A stretch of 48,851 nt of DNA from RYN-124 sp033851845 (GTDB lineage Bacteria; Actinomycetota; Actinomycetes; Mycobacteriales; SCTD01). The DNA lies in assembly GCA_033851845.1 (NCBI GenBank), contig JAWWOH010000108.1, positions 1 to 48,851 of the forward strand. Direction: 5' to 3'. Below are positions 31,419 to 40,439 of this stretch, piece after piece. Position 1 is the first letter of the stretch. Each line of letters starts with the position of its first letter. Below the pieces are notes generated by a model. It ran no database searches and was not told the DNA's origin. It saw nothing but the letters and a program-made list of their open reading frames with translations. The translations under genes were made by a program, and so were the position numbers.

Positions 31419-32194
31419 CGACGGCGCACCGGCGCACGCCGCTGCTGCTCGCCGGGCCGGCCGTCCTCGGCCTGGCACTGCTGGTGCTCCCGCTCGTCGC
31501 GCTGCTCGAGCGCACCCCGTGGCGACGGCTGCCGCACCTGCTGGCGACCGAGCAGGTGCGCCAGGCGCTCTGGCTCTCCCTGCGCTGCACGGCAGGAGCT
31601 GTCGTGCTGACGGTCCTGCTCGGCGTCCCGCTGGCGTGGGTGCTGGCGCGCTCGTCGCTGCCGGGACGCCGGCTGCTCCGGGCGCTCGTGACGGTGCCGC
31701 TCGTCCTCCCGCCCGTGGTCGGCGGCGTCGCCCTGCTGCTGGCCTTCGGCCGGCGCGGCCTCCTCGGTGGGTTGTTGGTCGAGACGGGCGCTGTGCCGGC
31801 CTTCACGTCGTACGGCGTGGTGCTCGCCGAGGCCTTCGTCGCGATGCCCTTCCTGGTCCTGACGGTGGAGGGAGCGCTGTCCTCGCTCGACCGCGGACGG
31901 GAGGACGTCGCGGCGACCCTGGGGGCGCGGCCGCTGCGGACCCTGCTGACCGTGACCCTGCCGTCCATCGCCCCTTCCGTCGCGGCCGGCACGGCGCTGG
32001 CCGCGGCCAGGGCGCTCGGGGAGTTCGGCGCGACCATCACGTTCGCGGGCAGCCTGCCGGGCGTCACGCAAACGGTGCCGCTCGCGGTCTACCAGCTGCT
32101 GGAGAACGACCCGCCCGCTGCCTATGCGCTCTCGGCCGTGCTTCTGTTCGTCAGCATCGCGCTCGTCGCCGGTCTGCGCGCGAGGCTGCGGTGA
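31415..32194 (+). CDS. modB: Molybdate ABC transporter permease
   Basis: 259-aa inner-membrane permease with five to six membrane helices. The EAA loop that contacts the ATPase is ATLGARPLRTLLTVTLP, and the ALGEFGATITFAG segment typical of ModB is present. GTGA overlaps at both ends couple it to modA and modC. Confidence 0.93.
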   Translation: MTTAHRRTPLLLAGPAVLGLALLVLPLVALLERTPWRRLPHLLATEQVRQALWLSLRCTAGAVVLTVLLGVPLAWVLARSSLPGRRLLRALVTVPLVLPPVVGGVALLLAFGRRGLLGGLLVETGAVPAFTSYGVVLAEAFVAMPFLVLTVEGALSSLDRGREDVAATLGARPLRTLLTVTLPSIAPSVAAGTALAAARALGEFGATITFAGSLPGVTQTVPLAVYQLLENDPPAAYALSAVLLFVSIALVAGLRARLR

Positions 32195-33210
32195 GGGCCA
32201 GCGTCATCACCCCATGGGTGTCGGCCGACCTGGCTGCCGCGCCGGGCGAGGTGGTCGCGGTCGTCGGACCGAACGGCGCCGGCAAGTCGTCGCTCCTGCG
32301 GGCCCTGGCCGGCCTGCTCCCCGCGTCCGGCAGCATCGTGCTCGGCGACCGGGACGTGATCGGACTGCCGGCTCACGACCGGAGCATCGGCTGGGTCCCG
32401 CAGGAGCGCATGCTGTTCGACCGGAAGTCCGCGCTGGACAACGCGGCCTACGGGCTGGTCTGCCGGGGCGTACCGCGGGCAGCGGCACGGCGCACCGCGC
32501 TGGACTGGCTGGACCGTCTCGGGGTGGCCCACGTCGCGTCGCGACGACCGGCCGCGCTGTCCGGCGGGGAGGCGGCGCGGGTGGCCCTTGCCCGTGCGCT
32601 CGCGCCGGACCCGGCGCTGCTGCTGCTGGACGAGCCGTTGGCGGCGCTCGACGCGTCGACGCGGGACGACGTACGCCGGCTGCTGCGGGCGACGCTGACG
32701 GCAGGCTCAGCACCGACGCTGATGGTCACTCACGACGTCGTCGATGTCGTCGCGCTCGCCGACCGGGTGCTCGTCTTCGAGGACGGGCAGCTCCGGCAGG
32801 ACGCGACGCCCGCGGCGGTGGCGACGGCGCCCCAGACGTCGTGGGTTGCCGGCCTGCTCGGGCAGAACGCCTGGTTGGGCACGACCGACGAGACAGGCGT
32901 GCTCGTCGCGCAGGGCGGTCACGTCAGCGCCGCCGAGCCGGGCCCGCCGGGTCGCCCGGCACTCGCGCTGGCCGAGCCGTCGGCAGTCACGCTGCACAGG
33001 CGGCCGCCCGAGGGGAGTGCCCGCACGGTGCTGGCCGGAGAGGTGGCGGAGCTGCGCGCACTGGGCGGCAGGGTCCGGGTCGTCGTGCGCGGCCGGCCCG
33101 AGGTCATCGCGGAGGTGACCGCCGCGGCAGCGGCAGAGCTGCTCCTGGCCGAGGGCGGCACCGTCTACGCGAGCATCAAGGCGACCGAGGTGCGCATCGT
33201 GCACGTGTAG
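32191..33210 (+). CDS. modC: Molybdate ABC transporter ATPase
   Basis: 339-aa ATPase. Walker A GPNGAGKS (26-33), signature LSGGE (123-127), Walker B LLLLDEP (143-149) and a switch His in MVTHD. A C-terminal TOBE domain (about 275-339) binds molybdate. The N-terminus is short, with the first strand reading VRASVITPWVSADL. The GTG overlaps the modB stop. No terminator is seen before glpX, which begins 28 nt later with its own -10 box. Confidence 0.92.
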   Translation: MRASVITPWVSADLAAAPGEVVAVVGPNGAGKSSLLRALAGLLPASGSIVLGDRDVIGLPAHDRSIGWVPQERMLFDRKSALDNAAYGLVCRGVPRAAARRTALDWLDRLGVAHVASRRPAALSGGEAARVALARALAPDPALLLLDEPLAALDASTRDDVRRLLRATLTAGSAPTLMVTHDVVDVVALADRVLVFEDGQLRQDATPAAVATAPQTSWVAGLLGQNAWLGTTDETGVLVAQGGHVSAAEPGPPGRPALALAEPSAVTLHRRPPEGSARTVLAGEVAELRALGGRVRVVVRGRPEVIAEVTAAAAAELLLAEGGTVYASIKATEVRIVHV

Positions 33211-33226
33211 ACCGCGCCGCGATGGC

Positions 33227-33232
33227 TAGGGT
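33227..33232 (+). promoter_or_regulatory. Putative -10 box TAGGGT for leaderless glpX
   Basis: TAGGGT ends 6 nt before the glpX ATG, with no Shine-Dalgarno. Confidence 0.55.
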
Positions 33233-33238
33233 TCGGGC

Positions 33239-34255
33239 ATGACGAACGGCCCCGAGACACCGGATCGCAACCTGGCGCTCGAGCTGGTCCGCGTGACGGA
33301 GGCCGCGGCGATGGCGGCGGGGCGTTGGGTCGGCCGTGGTGACAAGCTCGGCGGCGACGGAGCGGCGGTCGACGCGATGCGGCAGCTGATCGGCACCGTG
33401 TCCATGAACGGCGTCGTCGTCATCGGTGAGGGCGAGAAGGACGAAGCGCCGATGCTGTTCAACGGCGAGCACGTCGGCGACGGCAACGGCCCCGACTGCG
33501 ACGTCGCCGTCGACCCCATCGACGGGACGACACTGATGGCGAAGGGCATGCCGAACGCCATTGCCGTCATGGCGGTCGCCGAACGAGGAACGATGTACGA
33601 CCCCTCGGCCGTGTTCTACATGGAGAAGCTCGTCACGGGGCCGGACGCGGCGGACGCCGTAGACATTGCCGCGCCGCCGTCGTACAACATCCAGGCAGTG
33701 GCGAAGGCCAAGGGCGCGTCGCCGGAGGACGTCACGGTGTGCATCCTCGACCGGCCGCGGCACGACGAGCTGGTCAAGCAGGTGCGCGAGGCAGGTGCGC
33801 GCATCAAGTTCATCTCCGACGGCGACGTCGCCGGGGCTGTCATGGCAGCGAGCGATGGCACCGGCGTCGACCTGCTGCTCGGCATCGGTGGTACGCCGGA
33901 AGGCATCATCGCCGCCTGCGCGGTCAAGTGCCTCGGCGGCACCATCCAGGGCAAGCTCTGGCCGCAGAAGGACAGCGAGTTCACCAACGCCGCCGCAGCC
34001 GGCCTCGACCTCGACCAGATCCTCCACTGCGACGACCTCGTCAGCAGTGACAACGTGTTCTTCGTCGCGACGGGAATCACCGACGGCGAGCTGGTCAACG
34101 GGGTGCGTTACCGCGGTGGCGGGGCGACCACGGAGTCGCTGGTCATGCGCAGCAAGTCCGGCACGATCCGCCGTGTCACGAGCCAGCACCGCCTGACGAA
34201 GCTGCGGGCCTACTCCTCGATCGACTTCGAGCACGCCGGCCCCCGTTCCGTCTAG
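33239..34255 (+). CDS. glpX: Class II fructose-1,6-bisphosphatase
   Basis: 338-aa enzyme that hydrolyses fructose-1,6-bisphosphate to fructose-6-phosphate in gluconeogenesis. Features: GRGDKLGGDGAAVDAMR, GEGEKDEAPMLFNGE, the metal-binding VDPIDGTTLMAKG and the GIGGTPEGIIAACA substrate loop. Length normal. Its stop shares one base with the GTG of xth. Together with pckG at the right edge it gives the window two gluconeogenic enzymes. Confidence 0.96.
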   Translation: MTNGPETPDRNLALELVRVTEAAAMAAGRWVGRGDKLGGDGAAVDAMRQLIGTVSMNGVVVIGEGEKDEAPMLFNGEHVGDGNGPDCDVAVDPIDGTTLMAKGMPNAIAVMAVAERGTMYDPSAVFYMEKLVTGPDAADAVDIAAPPSYNIQAVAKAKGASPEDVTVCILDRPRHDELVKQVREAGARIKFISDGDVAGAVMAASDGTGVDLLLGIGGTPEGIIAACAVKCLGGTIQGKLWPQKDSEFTNAAAAGLDLDQILHCDDLVSSDNVFFVATGITDGELVNGVRYRGGGATTESLVMRSKSGTIRRVTSQHRLTKLRAYSSIDFEHAGPRSV

Positions 34256-35016
34256 TGCGGATCGCCACCTGGAACGTCAACTCGATCGGCGCACGCCTGC
34301 CTCGCCTGCTGCCGTGGCTGGAAGAGGTCCAGCCGGACGTCGTGGCGCTGCAGGAGACCAAGTGCGCCGACAGCACGTTCCCGTTCACTGATCTGAAGGC
34401 ACTCGGCTACGAGGCAGCGCACTCCGGCGACGGCCGCTGGAACGGCGTCGCGATCGCGTCACGAATCGGCCTGTCCGACCCGCATCGCGAGCTGCTTGGA
34501 CATCCCGAGCCGCGGCTGGTCTCCGCCCAGTGCGGGCCGCTGCACGTCCACTCCCTGTACGTGCCCAATGGCCGCGCGCTCGGCGACCCGCACTACACGT
34601 ACAAGCTGGCCTGGTTCGAGGCGCTCGCCCAGCAGCTCCAGGAACGGCATGACCCGTCACAGCCCCTCGTGCTGATGGGTGACTTCAACGTCGCCCTCCA
34701 CGACGAGGACGTGTGGGACCGATCCGTCTTCGACGGCTCGACGCACGTCACGGAGCCCGAGCGGGCCGCCGTACGGCGACTGCTCGGCTGGGGGTTGACG
34801 GACGTGCAGGCGCGCCCGGGGAAGGGCGACCGCGCCTTCACTTACTGGGACTACCGCGCCGGCATGATGCACAAGAACCTCGGCATGCGGATCGACTACG
34901 TACTCGCCTCCGCGCCAGTGGCAGCTGCGATCACGGACGCGTACGTCGACCGCGAGGCACGCAAGGGCAAGGGCGCGAGCGACCACGCGCCCATCGTCGT
35001 CGACCTGGACCTCTGA
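34255..35016 (+). CDS. xth: Exodeoxyribonuclease III
   Basis: 253-aa Mg-dependent AP endonuclease/3' exonuclease of the EEP family. ATWNVNSI (N7) starts the protein, LQETKCAD holds the metal-binding Glu, GDFNVA the catalytic Asp/Asn pair, and SDHAPIVVDL the C-terminal Asp-His. GTG at 34255 overlaps the glpX stop by one base (TAGTG). The next gene follows after 2 nt. Confidence 0.93.
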   Translation: MRIATWNVNSIGARLPRLLPWLEEVQPDVVALQETKCADSTFPFTDLKALGYEAAHSGDGRWNGVAIASRIGLSDPHRELLGHPEPRLVSAQCGPLHVHSLYVPNGRALGDPHYTYKLAWFEALAQQLQERHDPSQPLVLMGDFNVALHDEDVWDRSVFDGSTHVTEPERAAVRRLLGWGLTDVQARPGKGDRAFTYWDYRAGMMHKNLGMRIDYVLASAPVAAAITDAYVDREARKGKGASDHAPIVVDLDL

Positions 35017-35018
35017 GC

Positions 35019-35534
35019 ATGAGATGGATCCTGCTGCTTCGCGCCGTCAACCTGGGACCCAACAACAAGATCGCCATGAAGGACCTCAAGACCCTTCTCG
35101 AGGGCCTCGGTCATACCGAGGTGAAGACCTACCTCAACAGCGGCAACGCGACCTTCGAGAGCTCCCAGCGCTCAGCCGGGAAGCTGGCGGCCGATGTCGA
35201 GGACGAGCTACGTCGCAAGCTGAACCTGGATGTCCGCTGCTGCGTCCGCAAGGACCCCGATGTGCGCAAGGCGCTCGACGGCCTTCCGGACCTCCCGGGC
35301 TATGTGGCGATCACCGTCCTGTTCGACAAGCCCACCCCGACGGCACTGCGCGCGTTCCTGGCCATGGACTGGTCACCCGAGGTGGTCAAGGGCAACGACC
35401 AGGTGATCTACATCGGCTTCCAGAATGCCGCGAAGACCAAGCTGACCCACGCCAAGATCGAGAAGGCGCTGGGTGTGAGTGCCACAGCACGAACTCCGAA
35501 CACGCTTCGCAAGCTCCTCGACAGCAAGCCCTGA
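35019..35534 (+). CDS. DUF1697 family protein
   Basis: 171-aa protein of the DUF1697 family: RWILLLRAVNLGPNNKI at the start and LGHTEVKTYLNSGNATFES, then a C-terminal half with AKTKLTHAKIEKALG and RTPNTLRKLL. The conserved R.VNVGG-like motif here reads RAVNLGP. Function unknown. Probably read with glpX and xth: the ATG comes 2 nt after the xth stop. Confidence 0.85.
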   Translation: MRWILLLRAVNLGPNNKIAMKDLKTLLEGLGHTEVKTYLNSGNATFESSQRSAGKLAADVEDELRRKLNLDVRCCVRKDPDVRKALDGLPDLPGYVAITVLFDKPTPTALRAFLAMDWSPEVVKGNDQVIYIGFQNAAKTKLTHAKIEKALGVSATARTPNTLRKLLDSKP

Positions 35535-35584
35535 GGTCGTCCATACGCAGGTGAGGGGCCATGCGCGACGGCACGAATCGGGCG

Positions 35585-35590
35585 TAACGT
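35585..35590 (+). promoter_or_regulatory. Putative -10 box TAACGT for the LPATG protein
   Basis: TAACGT ends 7 nt before the ATG at 35598, and no Shine-Dalgarno is visible. Confidence 0.5.
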
Positions 35591-35597
35591 CCGGGCC

Positions 35598-37193
35598 ATG
35601 CGCCGTACCGCTGCCCTTCTCGTCCTCGCCGTGCCCGCCGCCCTCGCCCTCGTGGCCTCGCCGGCGCCCGCGGCATCTAGCTCGACGCCGGCCTTCAAGA
35701 CCCAGCTCCTAGCCGGCTCGTCCGGCTCGTCCGAACCCCGGGTCACGGTCGCGCCCAACGGGGCGCGCTACCTGACGACCAACGCCAAGAACGGCGACGA
35801 GACGGTCTACCGCTCGCCCGACGGGCTCAGCTGGAAGACCACGACGACGCCCGGGAACCAGACGCTGGCCACCACCGACGTCGACGTCATCGCGACGACT
35901 ACGGGCCGCATCCTCACCAGCGAGCTCGACTACGCCGGCATCAACTTCATCACCCACTACTCCGACGACCAGGGCAAGACCTGGATCCAGTCGCAGGGCA
36001 CGACGTACGCCGACACCGATCGGCAGTGGTTCGCCGCGGGTCCGAAGGACGCTGCCACGGGCAAGCCTCGCGTCTACATGCTGTTCCACAACCTGCTGTC
36101 CGGCGTCGTGCAGCACAACATGTTCGTCGCGACGTCCACCGACGGCGGTGCGACCTTCGGCCCACCGATCCCGGTGGCGACGCCGCCGCAGCAGGACTAC
36201 CTCGACCTGCAGTGCGCCGACTCGGGTGGCCCGTCGAACATCTTCGTCAACCAGAAGACCGGCCAGGTCTACGTCGTGTTCGGCACCCGGTCCTCACCGG
36301 TGGGCGGCTGTGCCGCGCAGCCCGTCGAGGTCAACGTCGTCGCCGCCAACCGGGTATGGGTCGTGACGGCACAGGCCAAGGACACGGCAACGCCGGGGGC
36401 GTGGACGCCGTCACTTGCCGTCGACGACACCGCCGCCGGGAAGATCACGGGAATGCAGCTGGCCTACGGCGCCAACGACGATGCCGGCAACGTGTTCGTC
36501 GCCTACCCGGAGTCGGTCCACGACTACCCGGACTACAACGGTGCCGCGATCAAGGTCGTGCACTCCACCTCGGACCTCAAGACCTGGTCGGCGCCGCTGA
36601 CGATCGAAGCGCCAGGTGGCGTCGGGCACATCCTGCCGCACATCGTCGCCGGGGAGCCGGGGAAGATCGGCCTCGCCTACTACAGCGGCGCGACCGGCAA
36701 TGTCTGGTACTCGGATACGGCGCAGGTGCTCGACGCCCTCTCGGCGGCGCCGCACGTCACGCACTCCCGGCTCTCCAACGTGGTCGTCGAGAAGGGCACC
36801 GCGAGCGAGCTGATGGGTGCCTGCATGCAGGGGCAGCAGGCAACACTCAACGGGTTCGCCTGCAGCAGGTCCACCGACGTCAACGGCATCGCGGCCGACG
36901 CCTGCGGCAACCTGCTGGTGACCTTCCCCGCGCAGACTGGCGGGGAGCAGGGCACCTACGTGTCCCAGCAGACCTCGGGCACGCGACTGCGCAGCGGCGG
37001 CGGCGCGGTCTGCGGCCAGGCCGCCGTGCCACCGACGGTCGTCAAGCCGGTCGCCCAACCGCCGGCTGCCCCGCCGCCGTCGTCCGGCGGCGGCCAGCTC
37101 CCCGCGACGGGCCTTCCCACCGGGCTCGCGACCTTGGCGCTCCTGCTCCTCGTCGCCCCCGCCGTGGTCCTACGTCGCCGTCGTACCGCCTGA
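35598..37193 (+). CDS. Secreted BNR-like propeller protein with LPATG cell-wall sorting signal
   Basis: 531-aa surface protein. Signal peptide (about 1-25, PAPAA), then a propeller-like domain with YRSPDGLSW, YSDDQGKTW and TSTDGGATF Asp-box-type repeats, an internal Cys-containing region, and a Pro-rich wall-spanning linker (about 480-500). The C-terminus LPATG, a hydrophobic segment and RRRRTA is a textbook sortase signal. The sortase gene at 15244 or another elsewhere would process it. Catalytic residues of a sialidase are not recognisable. It is a relative in design of the secreted protein at 12513. Confidence 0.85.
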   Translation: MRRTAALLVLAVPAALALVASPAPAASSSTPAFKTQLLAGSSGSSEPRVTVAPNGARYLTTNAKNGDETVYRSPDGLSWKTTTTPGNQTLATTDVDVIATTTGRILTSELDYAGINFITHYSDDQGKTWIQSQGTTYADTDRQWFAAGPKDAATGKPRVYMLFHNLLSGVVQHNMFVATSTDGGATFGPPIPVATPPQQDYLDLQCADSGGPSNIFVNQKTGQVYVVFGTRSSPVGGCAAQPVEVNVVAANRVWVVTAQAKDTATPGAWTPSLAVDDTAAGKITGMQLAYGANDDAGNVFVAYPESVHDYPDYNGAAIKVVHSTSDLKTWSAPLTIEAPGGVGHILPHIVAGEPGKIGLAYYSGATGNVWYSDTAQVLDALSAAPHVTHSRLSNVVVEKGTASELMGACMQGQQATLNGFACSRSTDVNGIAADACGNLLVTFPAQTGGEQGTYVSQQTSGTRLRSGGGAVCGQAAVPPTVVKPVAQPPAAPPPSSGGGQLPATGLPTGLATLALLLLVAPAVVLRRRRTA

Positions 37194-37251
37194 CGCCATC
37201 ACGAGGTGAGGGTCACAGCCGGGGGGCCTGTGCGCGCTCCCTGCGCTGCGG

Positions 37252-37257
37252 GACAAT
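37252..37257 (+). promoter_or_regulatory. Putative -10 box GACAAT for fumC
   Basis: GACAAT ends 6 nt before the fumC ATG. It departs from TANNNT at its first base, so support is weaker than for the other sites. Confidence 0.4.
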
Positions 37258-37263
37258 CGGCTC

Positions 37264-38658
37264 ATGACCGAGTGGCGCATCGAGCACGACAGCATGGGCG
37301 AGGTCCGAGTACCCGCTGACGCGAAGTGGCGCGCGCAGACGCAGCGCGCCGTGGAGAACTTCCCGATCAGCGGACAGCGCATCGAGCGCGCGCACATCCA
37401 GGCACTGGCCCGCATCAAGGCCGCCGCCGCCAAGGTGAATGCGTCGCTCGGCGTCCTTCCCGAGGACATGAGCAAGGCGATCGTCGCGGCGGCCGAGGAG
37501 GTCGCCGCCGGGCAGTGGGACGACCACTTCCCCATCGACGTCTTCCAGACCGGCTCCGGCACATCCAGCAACATGAACGCCAACGAGGTGATTGCGACCC
37601 TCGCGACGGAGAAGCTCGGGTCCGCCGTACATCCCAACGATCACGTCAACGCGAGCCAGTCGTCCAACGACGTGTTCCCGAGCAGCATCCACGTCGCCGC
37701 GACGTCAGCGGTCGTCAACGACCTGATCCCGGCGCTCGAGCATCTCGAGGGCTCGCTGTCGCGCAAGGCGACTGAGTTCGCCGCCGTGGTGAAGAGCGGC
37801 CGCACCCACCTGATGGACGCGACGCCCGTGACCCTTGGCCAGGAGTTCGGCGGGTACGCCGCCCAGGTTCGGTACGGCGTGGAGCGCCTGCGGTCGTCCT
37901 TGCCGCGGCTCGCGGAGCTCCCGCTGGGCGGAACCGCGGTGGGCACCGGCATCAACACGCCGCCGGGCTTCTCTGCGGCTGTCATCGCCGAGGTCGCGAG
38001 CGCGACAGGTCTGCCCCTGACAGAGGCACGCGACCACTTCGAGGCGCAGGGCGCGCGCGACGGCCTGGTGGAGGCAAGCGGCCAGCTCCGCACCATCGCA
38101 GTCTCGCTGTACAAGGTGTCGAACGACCTGCGCTGGATGGGCTCAGGTCCGCGGGCCGGGCTCGGCGAGATCGCCCTGCCGGATCTGCAGCCCGGCTCGT
38201 CCATCATGCCCGGCAAGGTGAACCCGGTGATACCCGAGGCGCTGTGCATGGTGTGCGCGCAGGTGATCGGCAACGACGCAGCGATTGCGTTCGGGGGCGC
38301 TGCGGGCAACTTCGAGCTCAACGTCATGCTGCCGATGCTGGCCCGCAACCTGCTCGAGTCGATCCGGCTGCTCGCCAACATCTCGCGGTTGCTCGCCGAC
38401 CGCGTGGTCGACGGCATCGTGGCGGACGAGGAACGTTGTCGCGAGCTCGCCGAGTCGTCGCCGTCGATCGTGACGCCGCTGAACAAGTACATCGGGTACG
38501 AGAACGCCGCGAAGGTCGCGAAGCAGTCCTTGAAGGAACGCAAGACGATCCGGCAGGTCGTTTTGGAAAGCGGGTACGTCGATCGCGGCGACCTGACCGA
38601 GGCACAGCTCGACGAGGCTCTCGACGTGCTCTCGATGACGACCTCACCGTCGGCCTGA
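37264..38658 (+). CDS. fumC: Class II fumarate hydratase
   Basis: 464-aa iron-independent fumarase converting fumarate to malate. Evidence: QTGSGTSSNMNANEV, SQSSNDVFPSS, GRTHLMDATPVTLGQE and the superfamily signature GSSIMPGKVNP. Length fits FumC; aspartase would differ in the same motifs but is a formal alternative. It lies in a run of secreted-protein genes, unlike the metabolic neighbours it would have if grouped with sdh. Confidence 0.96.
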   Translation: MTEWRIEHDSMGEVRVPADAKWRAQTQRAVENFPISGQRIERAHIQALARIKAAAAKVNASLGVLPEDMSKAIVAAAEEVAAGQWDDHFPIDVFQTGSGTSSNMNANEVIATLATEKLGSAVHPNDHVNASQSSNDVFPSSIHVAATSAVVNDLIPALEHLEGSLSRKATEFAAVVKSGRTHLMDATPVTLGQEFGGYAAQVRYGVERLRSSLPRLAELPLGGTAVGTGINTPPGFSAAVIAEVASATGLPLTEARDHFEAQGARDGLVEASGQLRTIAVSLYKVSNDLRWMGSGPRAGLGEIALPDLQPGSSIMPGKVNPVIPEALCMVCAQVIGNDAAIAFGGAAGNFELNVMLPMLARNLLESIRLLANISRLLADRVVDGIVADEERCRELAESSPSIVTPLNKYIGYENAAKVAKQSLKERKTIRQVVLESGYVDRGDLTEAQLDEALDVLSMTTSPSA

Positions 38659-38965
38659 CGCGTCCTGCAGAACATCCCGCCGTATGCGGATGACTCCTGC
38701 CTTCAGTCGGATTCGCACGTTGCACACGGTGTCGACCACACAGCGTGATGTGACCAGCGGACGACGTGATGCCGGGCGGTCGCAGCCCTAGTCATCCGTC
38801 GTCAGCAGGGACCAGATTTCTTTTCAGGTTGCGCCCGTTTGGAGCAACAGCCCGAATACTCCCCGGCTTCGCACAGTCACCTCCTAGTCCTTCCGGTCGA
38901 TAACTAGTCCGTCGCCTGACGCAACGGAGTGCACACAGCGTGTGCACCTCGACCCGGGGGTTCGG
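38659..38965. other. 307-nt intergenic region with promoter-like elements
   Basis: No gene is seen between fumC and the Ser/Pro-linker protein. The stretch 38800-38910 is A/T-richer than its surroundings. It holds CTAGTCC twice (38884-38890 and 38904-38910), 20 bp apart, and CACACAGCGTG twice (38737-38747 and 38932-38942), the second within a palindrome. This looks like a regulated promoter region. Confidence 0.5.
38929..38947. promoter_or_regulatory. Perfect palindrome GTGCACAC-AGC-GTGTGCAC
   Basis: 8-bp arms with a 3-nt spacer, ending 18 nt before the ATG of the downstream gene and just before its GGGGG ribosome site. Part of it is repeated upstream at 38737. It is a plausible operator for a dimeric regulator. 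Confidence 0.55.
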
Positions 38966-40387
38966 ATGTCGCTCCGCAAGCTGGTCCTCGCCACAGCCCT
39001 CGTGACGGGCGTCCTGGCGACTGCGGCGCCGGCGCTCGCCGGTCCTGGCGGCGGTGGCGGCTCGACGACCACCACCTGCCGCAAGAACTGCCCGACCCCG
39101 AGCAGCCCCAGCCCGACGGCCAGTGCGAGCCCGTCTGCCAGCCCGAGCCCAACGGCGAGCCCGAGCCCAACGGCGAGCCCGTCCCCCAGCCCGAGCAGCA
39201 GCCCCAGTCCGACGGCCAGCCCCAGCCCGAGCAGCAGCCCGAGCCCGTCGGCCTCCCCCAGCGCGACGACCTCGACGACGTCCGGTTCCGACATCACCCT
39301 GGCCGACCCGGCAGCCAGTAACGGTCTGCAGGTCTTCGGACGCGGCGCGATGACGGAGCACGGGACCGTGTCGGCTCTTCTGTACTGGGAGGAGAACACC
39401 TCGCGCCGCGCGGCCTTCTTCCGGGACGCCTCCACCGGAGCCACGTCGTACGTGAACCTTCCGCTCGACACCACGGCCGGTTGGTCCACCGCCAGCTACG
39501 CCTACTCCGCGACCGACCAGCTGACGATCCTGTCCGGCAACGGGCCGATCTACCTGCGGACATACCGCCTCACCGGCACGCCGGTCCCGACCGGCGCCAC
39601 GCTGCTGTCCAGCCAGGTGCTCGGCGACACCGACAGCCGGATGGGCGCGCTCGTGGTGCTGCGCAGCGGCGCCGTGGTGGCCGCATGGCACCAGCAGGGC
39701 TCGACCGGGCCTGACGGCCACCACGTCCTCTACCGCACCAGCACCGGCGCCACGTCGCAGCTCGACTTCTCCTTCCTGCCAACGCGATCCAGCAAGGACG
39801 CACTCGTGCAGCATCCCGCCGACGGCTCGATCTGGCTCTTCAATGAGCCCGACGCCTGGAGCTCGATCGGCGCCGCCCACCTGACGGAGACGGCCGGCGG
39901 CCTGACGCTGGACTGGACCGACGCCGCCTTCATCGGCTCAGCTGACGGCGACAACGACGCCGACCCGGAGAACCCCGACATCGAAGCCGCTCCGGACCCC
40001 TCGACGGGCACGATCGCGCTCGCCTACCAAGACGCGCACCGGTACCGGTTCGCGACCAGCAAGGTCGGCAGCTGGGTCTCCATCGCGCGGATCAGTCCGA
40101 GCCGCACCAAGACCTTCGTTCAGCTGCCGGTCTACGTGGAGCGCATCTCTCGGATCGGCCTGGTCGTCCGTCCCGGCGAGACGTGGGTGACGTACCGGCC
40201 GATGGACGAGGCCACCCTCACCTTCGACAAGCTCTACGTGAACCGGTACGCCGATGGCCAGTGGGGCGCGCCGCGGTACCTGGGCCAGCTCAAGGACCCG
40301 TACGCACCGGTCTCCAGCGGGGTCTCGCGGGCAGAGTTCGCCGCTCAGCTCGTGGACGGTACGACGCACCTCTTCCCTGCGGTCTAG
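38966..40387 (+). CDS. Secreted protein with Ser/Pro repeat linker and beta-propeller-like domain
   Basis: 473-aa exported protein. Signal peptide (about 1-26, APALAG), a CRKNC pair, then a linker of about 65 residues made of PSPTAS/PSPSSS repeats encoded by near-perfect 18-bp units (39140-39175). The remaining 370 residues are beta-rich with repeated strands (for example HGTVSALLYWEE, GALVVLRSGAVVAAWHQ, TGTIALAYQD), suggesting a propeller of an unassigned family. No anchor at the C-terminus, so probably released. ATG at 38966 chosen for GGGGG 5 nt before it. A GTG at 38942 is in frame but lacks a ribosome site. Confidence 0.72.
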   Translation: MSLRKLVLATALVTGVLATAAPALAGPGGGGGSTTTTCRKNCPTPSSPSPTASASPSASPSPTASPSPTASPSPSPSSSPSPTASPSPSSSPSPSASPSATTSTTSGSDITLADPAASNGLQVFGRGAMTEHGTVSALLYWEENTSRRAAFFRDASTGATSYVNLPLDTTAGWSTASYAYSATDQLTILSGNGPIYLRTYRLTGTPVPTGATLLSSQVLGDTDSRMGALVVLRSGAVVAAWHQQGSTGPDGHHVLYRTSTGATSQLDFSFLPTRSSKDALVQHPADGSIWLFNEPDAWSSIGAAHLTETAGGLTLDWTDAAFIGSADGDNDADPENPDIEAAPDPSTGTIALAYQDAHRYRFATSKVGSWVSIARISPSRTKTFVQLPVYVERISRIGLVVRPGETWVTYRPMDEATLTFDKLYVNRYADGQWGAPRYLGQLKDPYAPVSSGVSRAEFAAQLVDGTTHLFPAV

Positions 40388-40398
40388 ACGCACGGAGA

Positions 40399-40426
40399 GG
40401 GGCCGGCTCCTGCTGGAGCCGGCCCC
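40399..40426. terminator. Bidirectional hairpin terminator
   Basis: A perfect 12-bp stem, GGGGCCGGCTCC with GGAGCCGGCCCC, closes a TGCT loop between two convergent genes. No T-tract flanks it on either strand, as often in high-GC actinobacteria. Confidence 0.8.
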
Positions 40427-40439
40427 GATCCGCGTGGTC

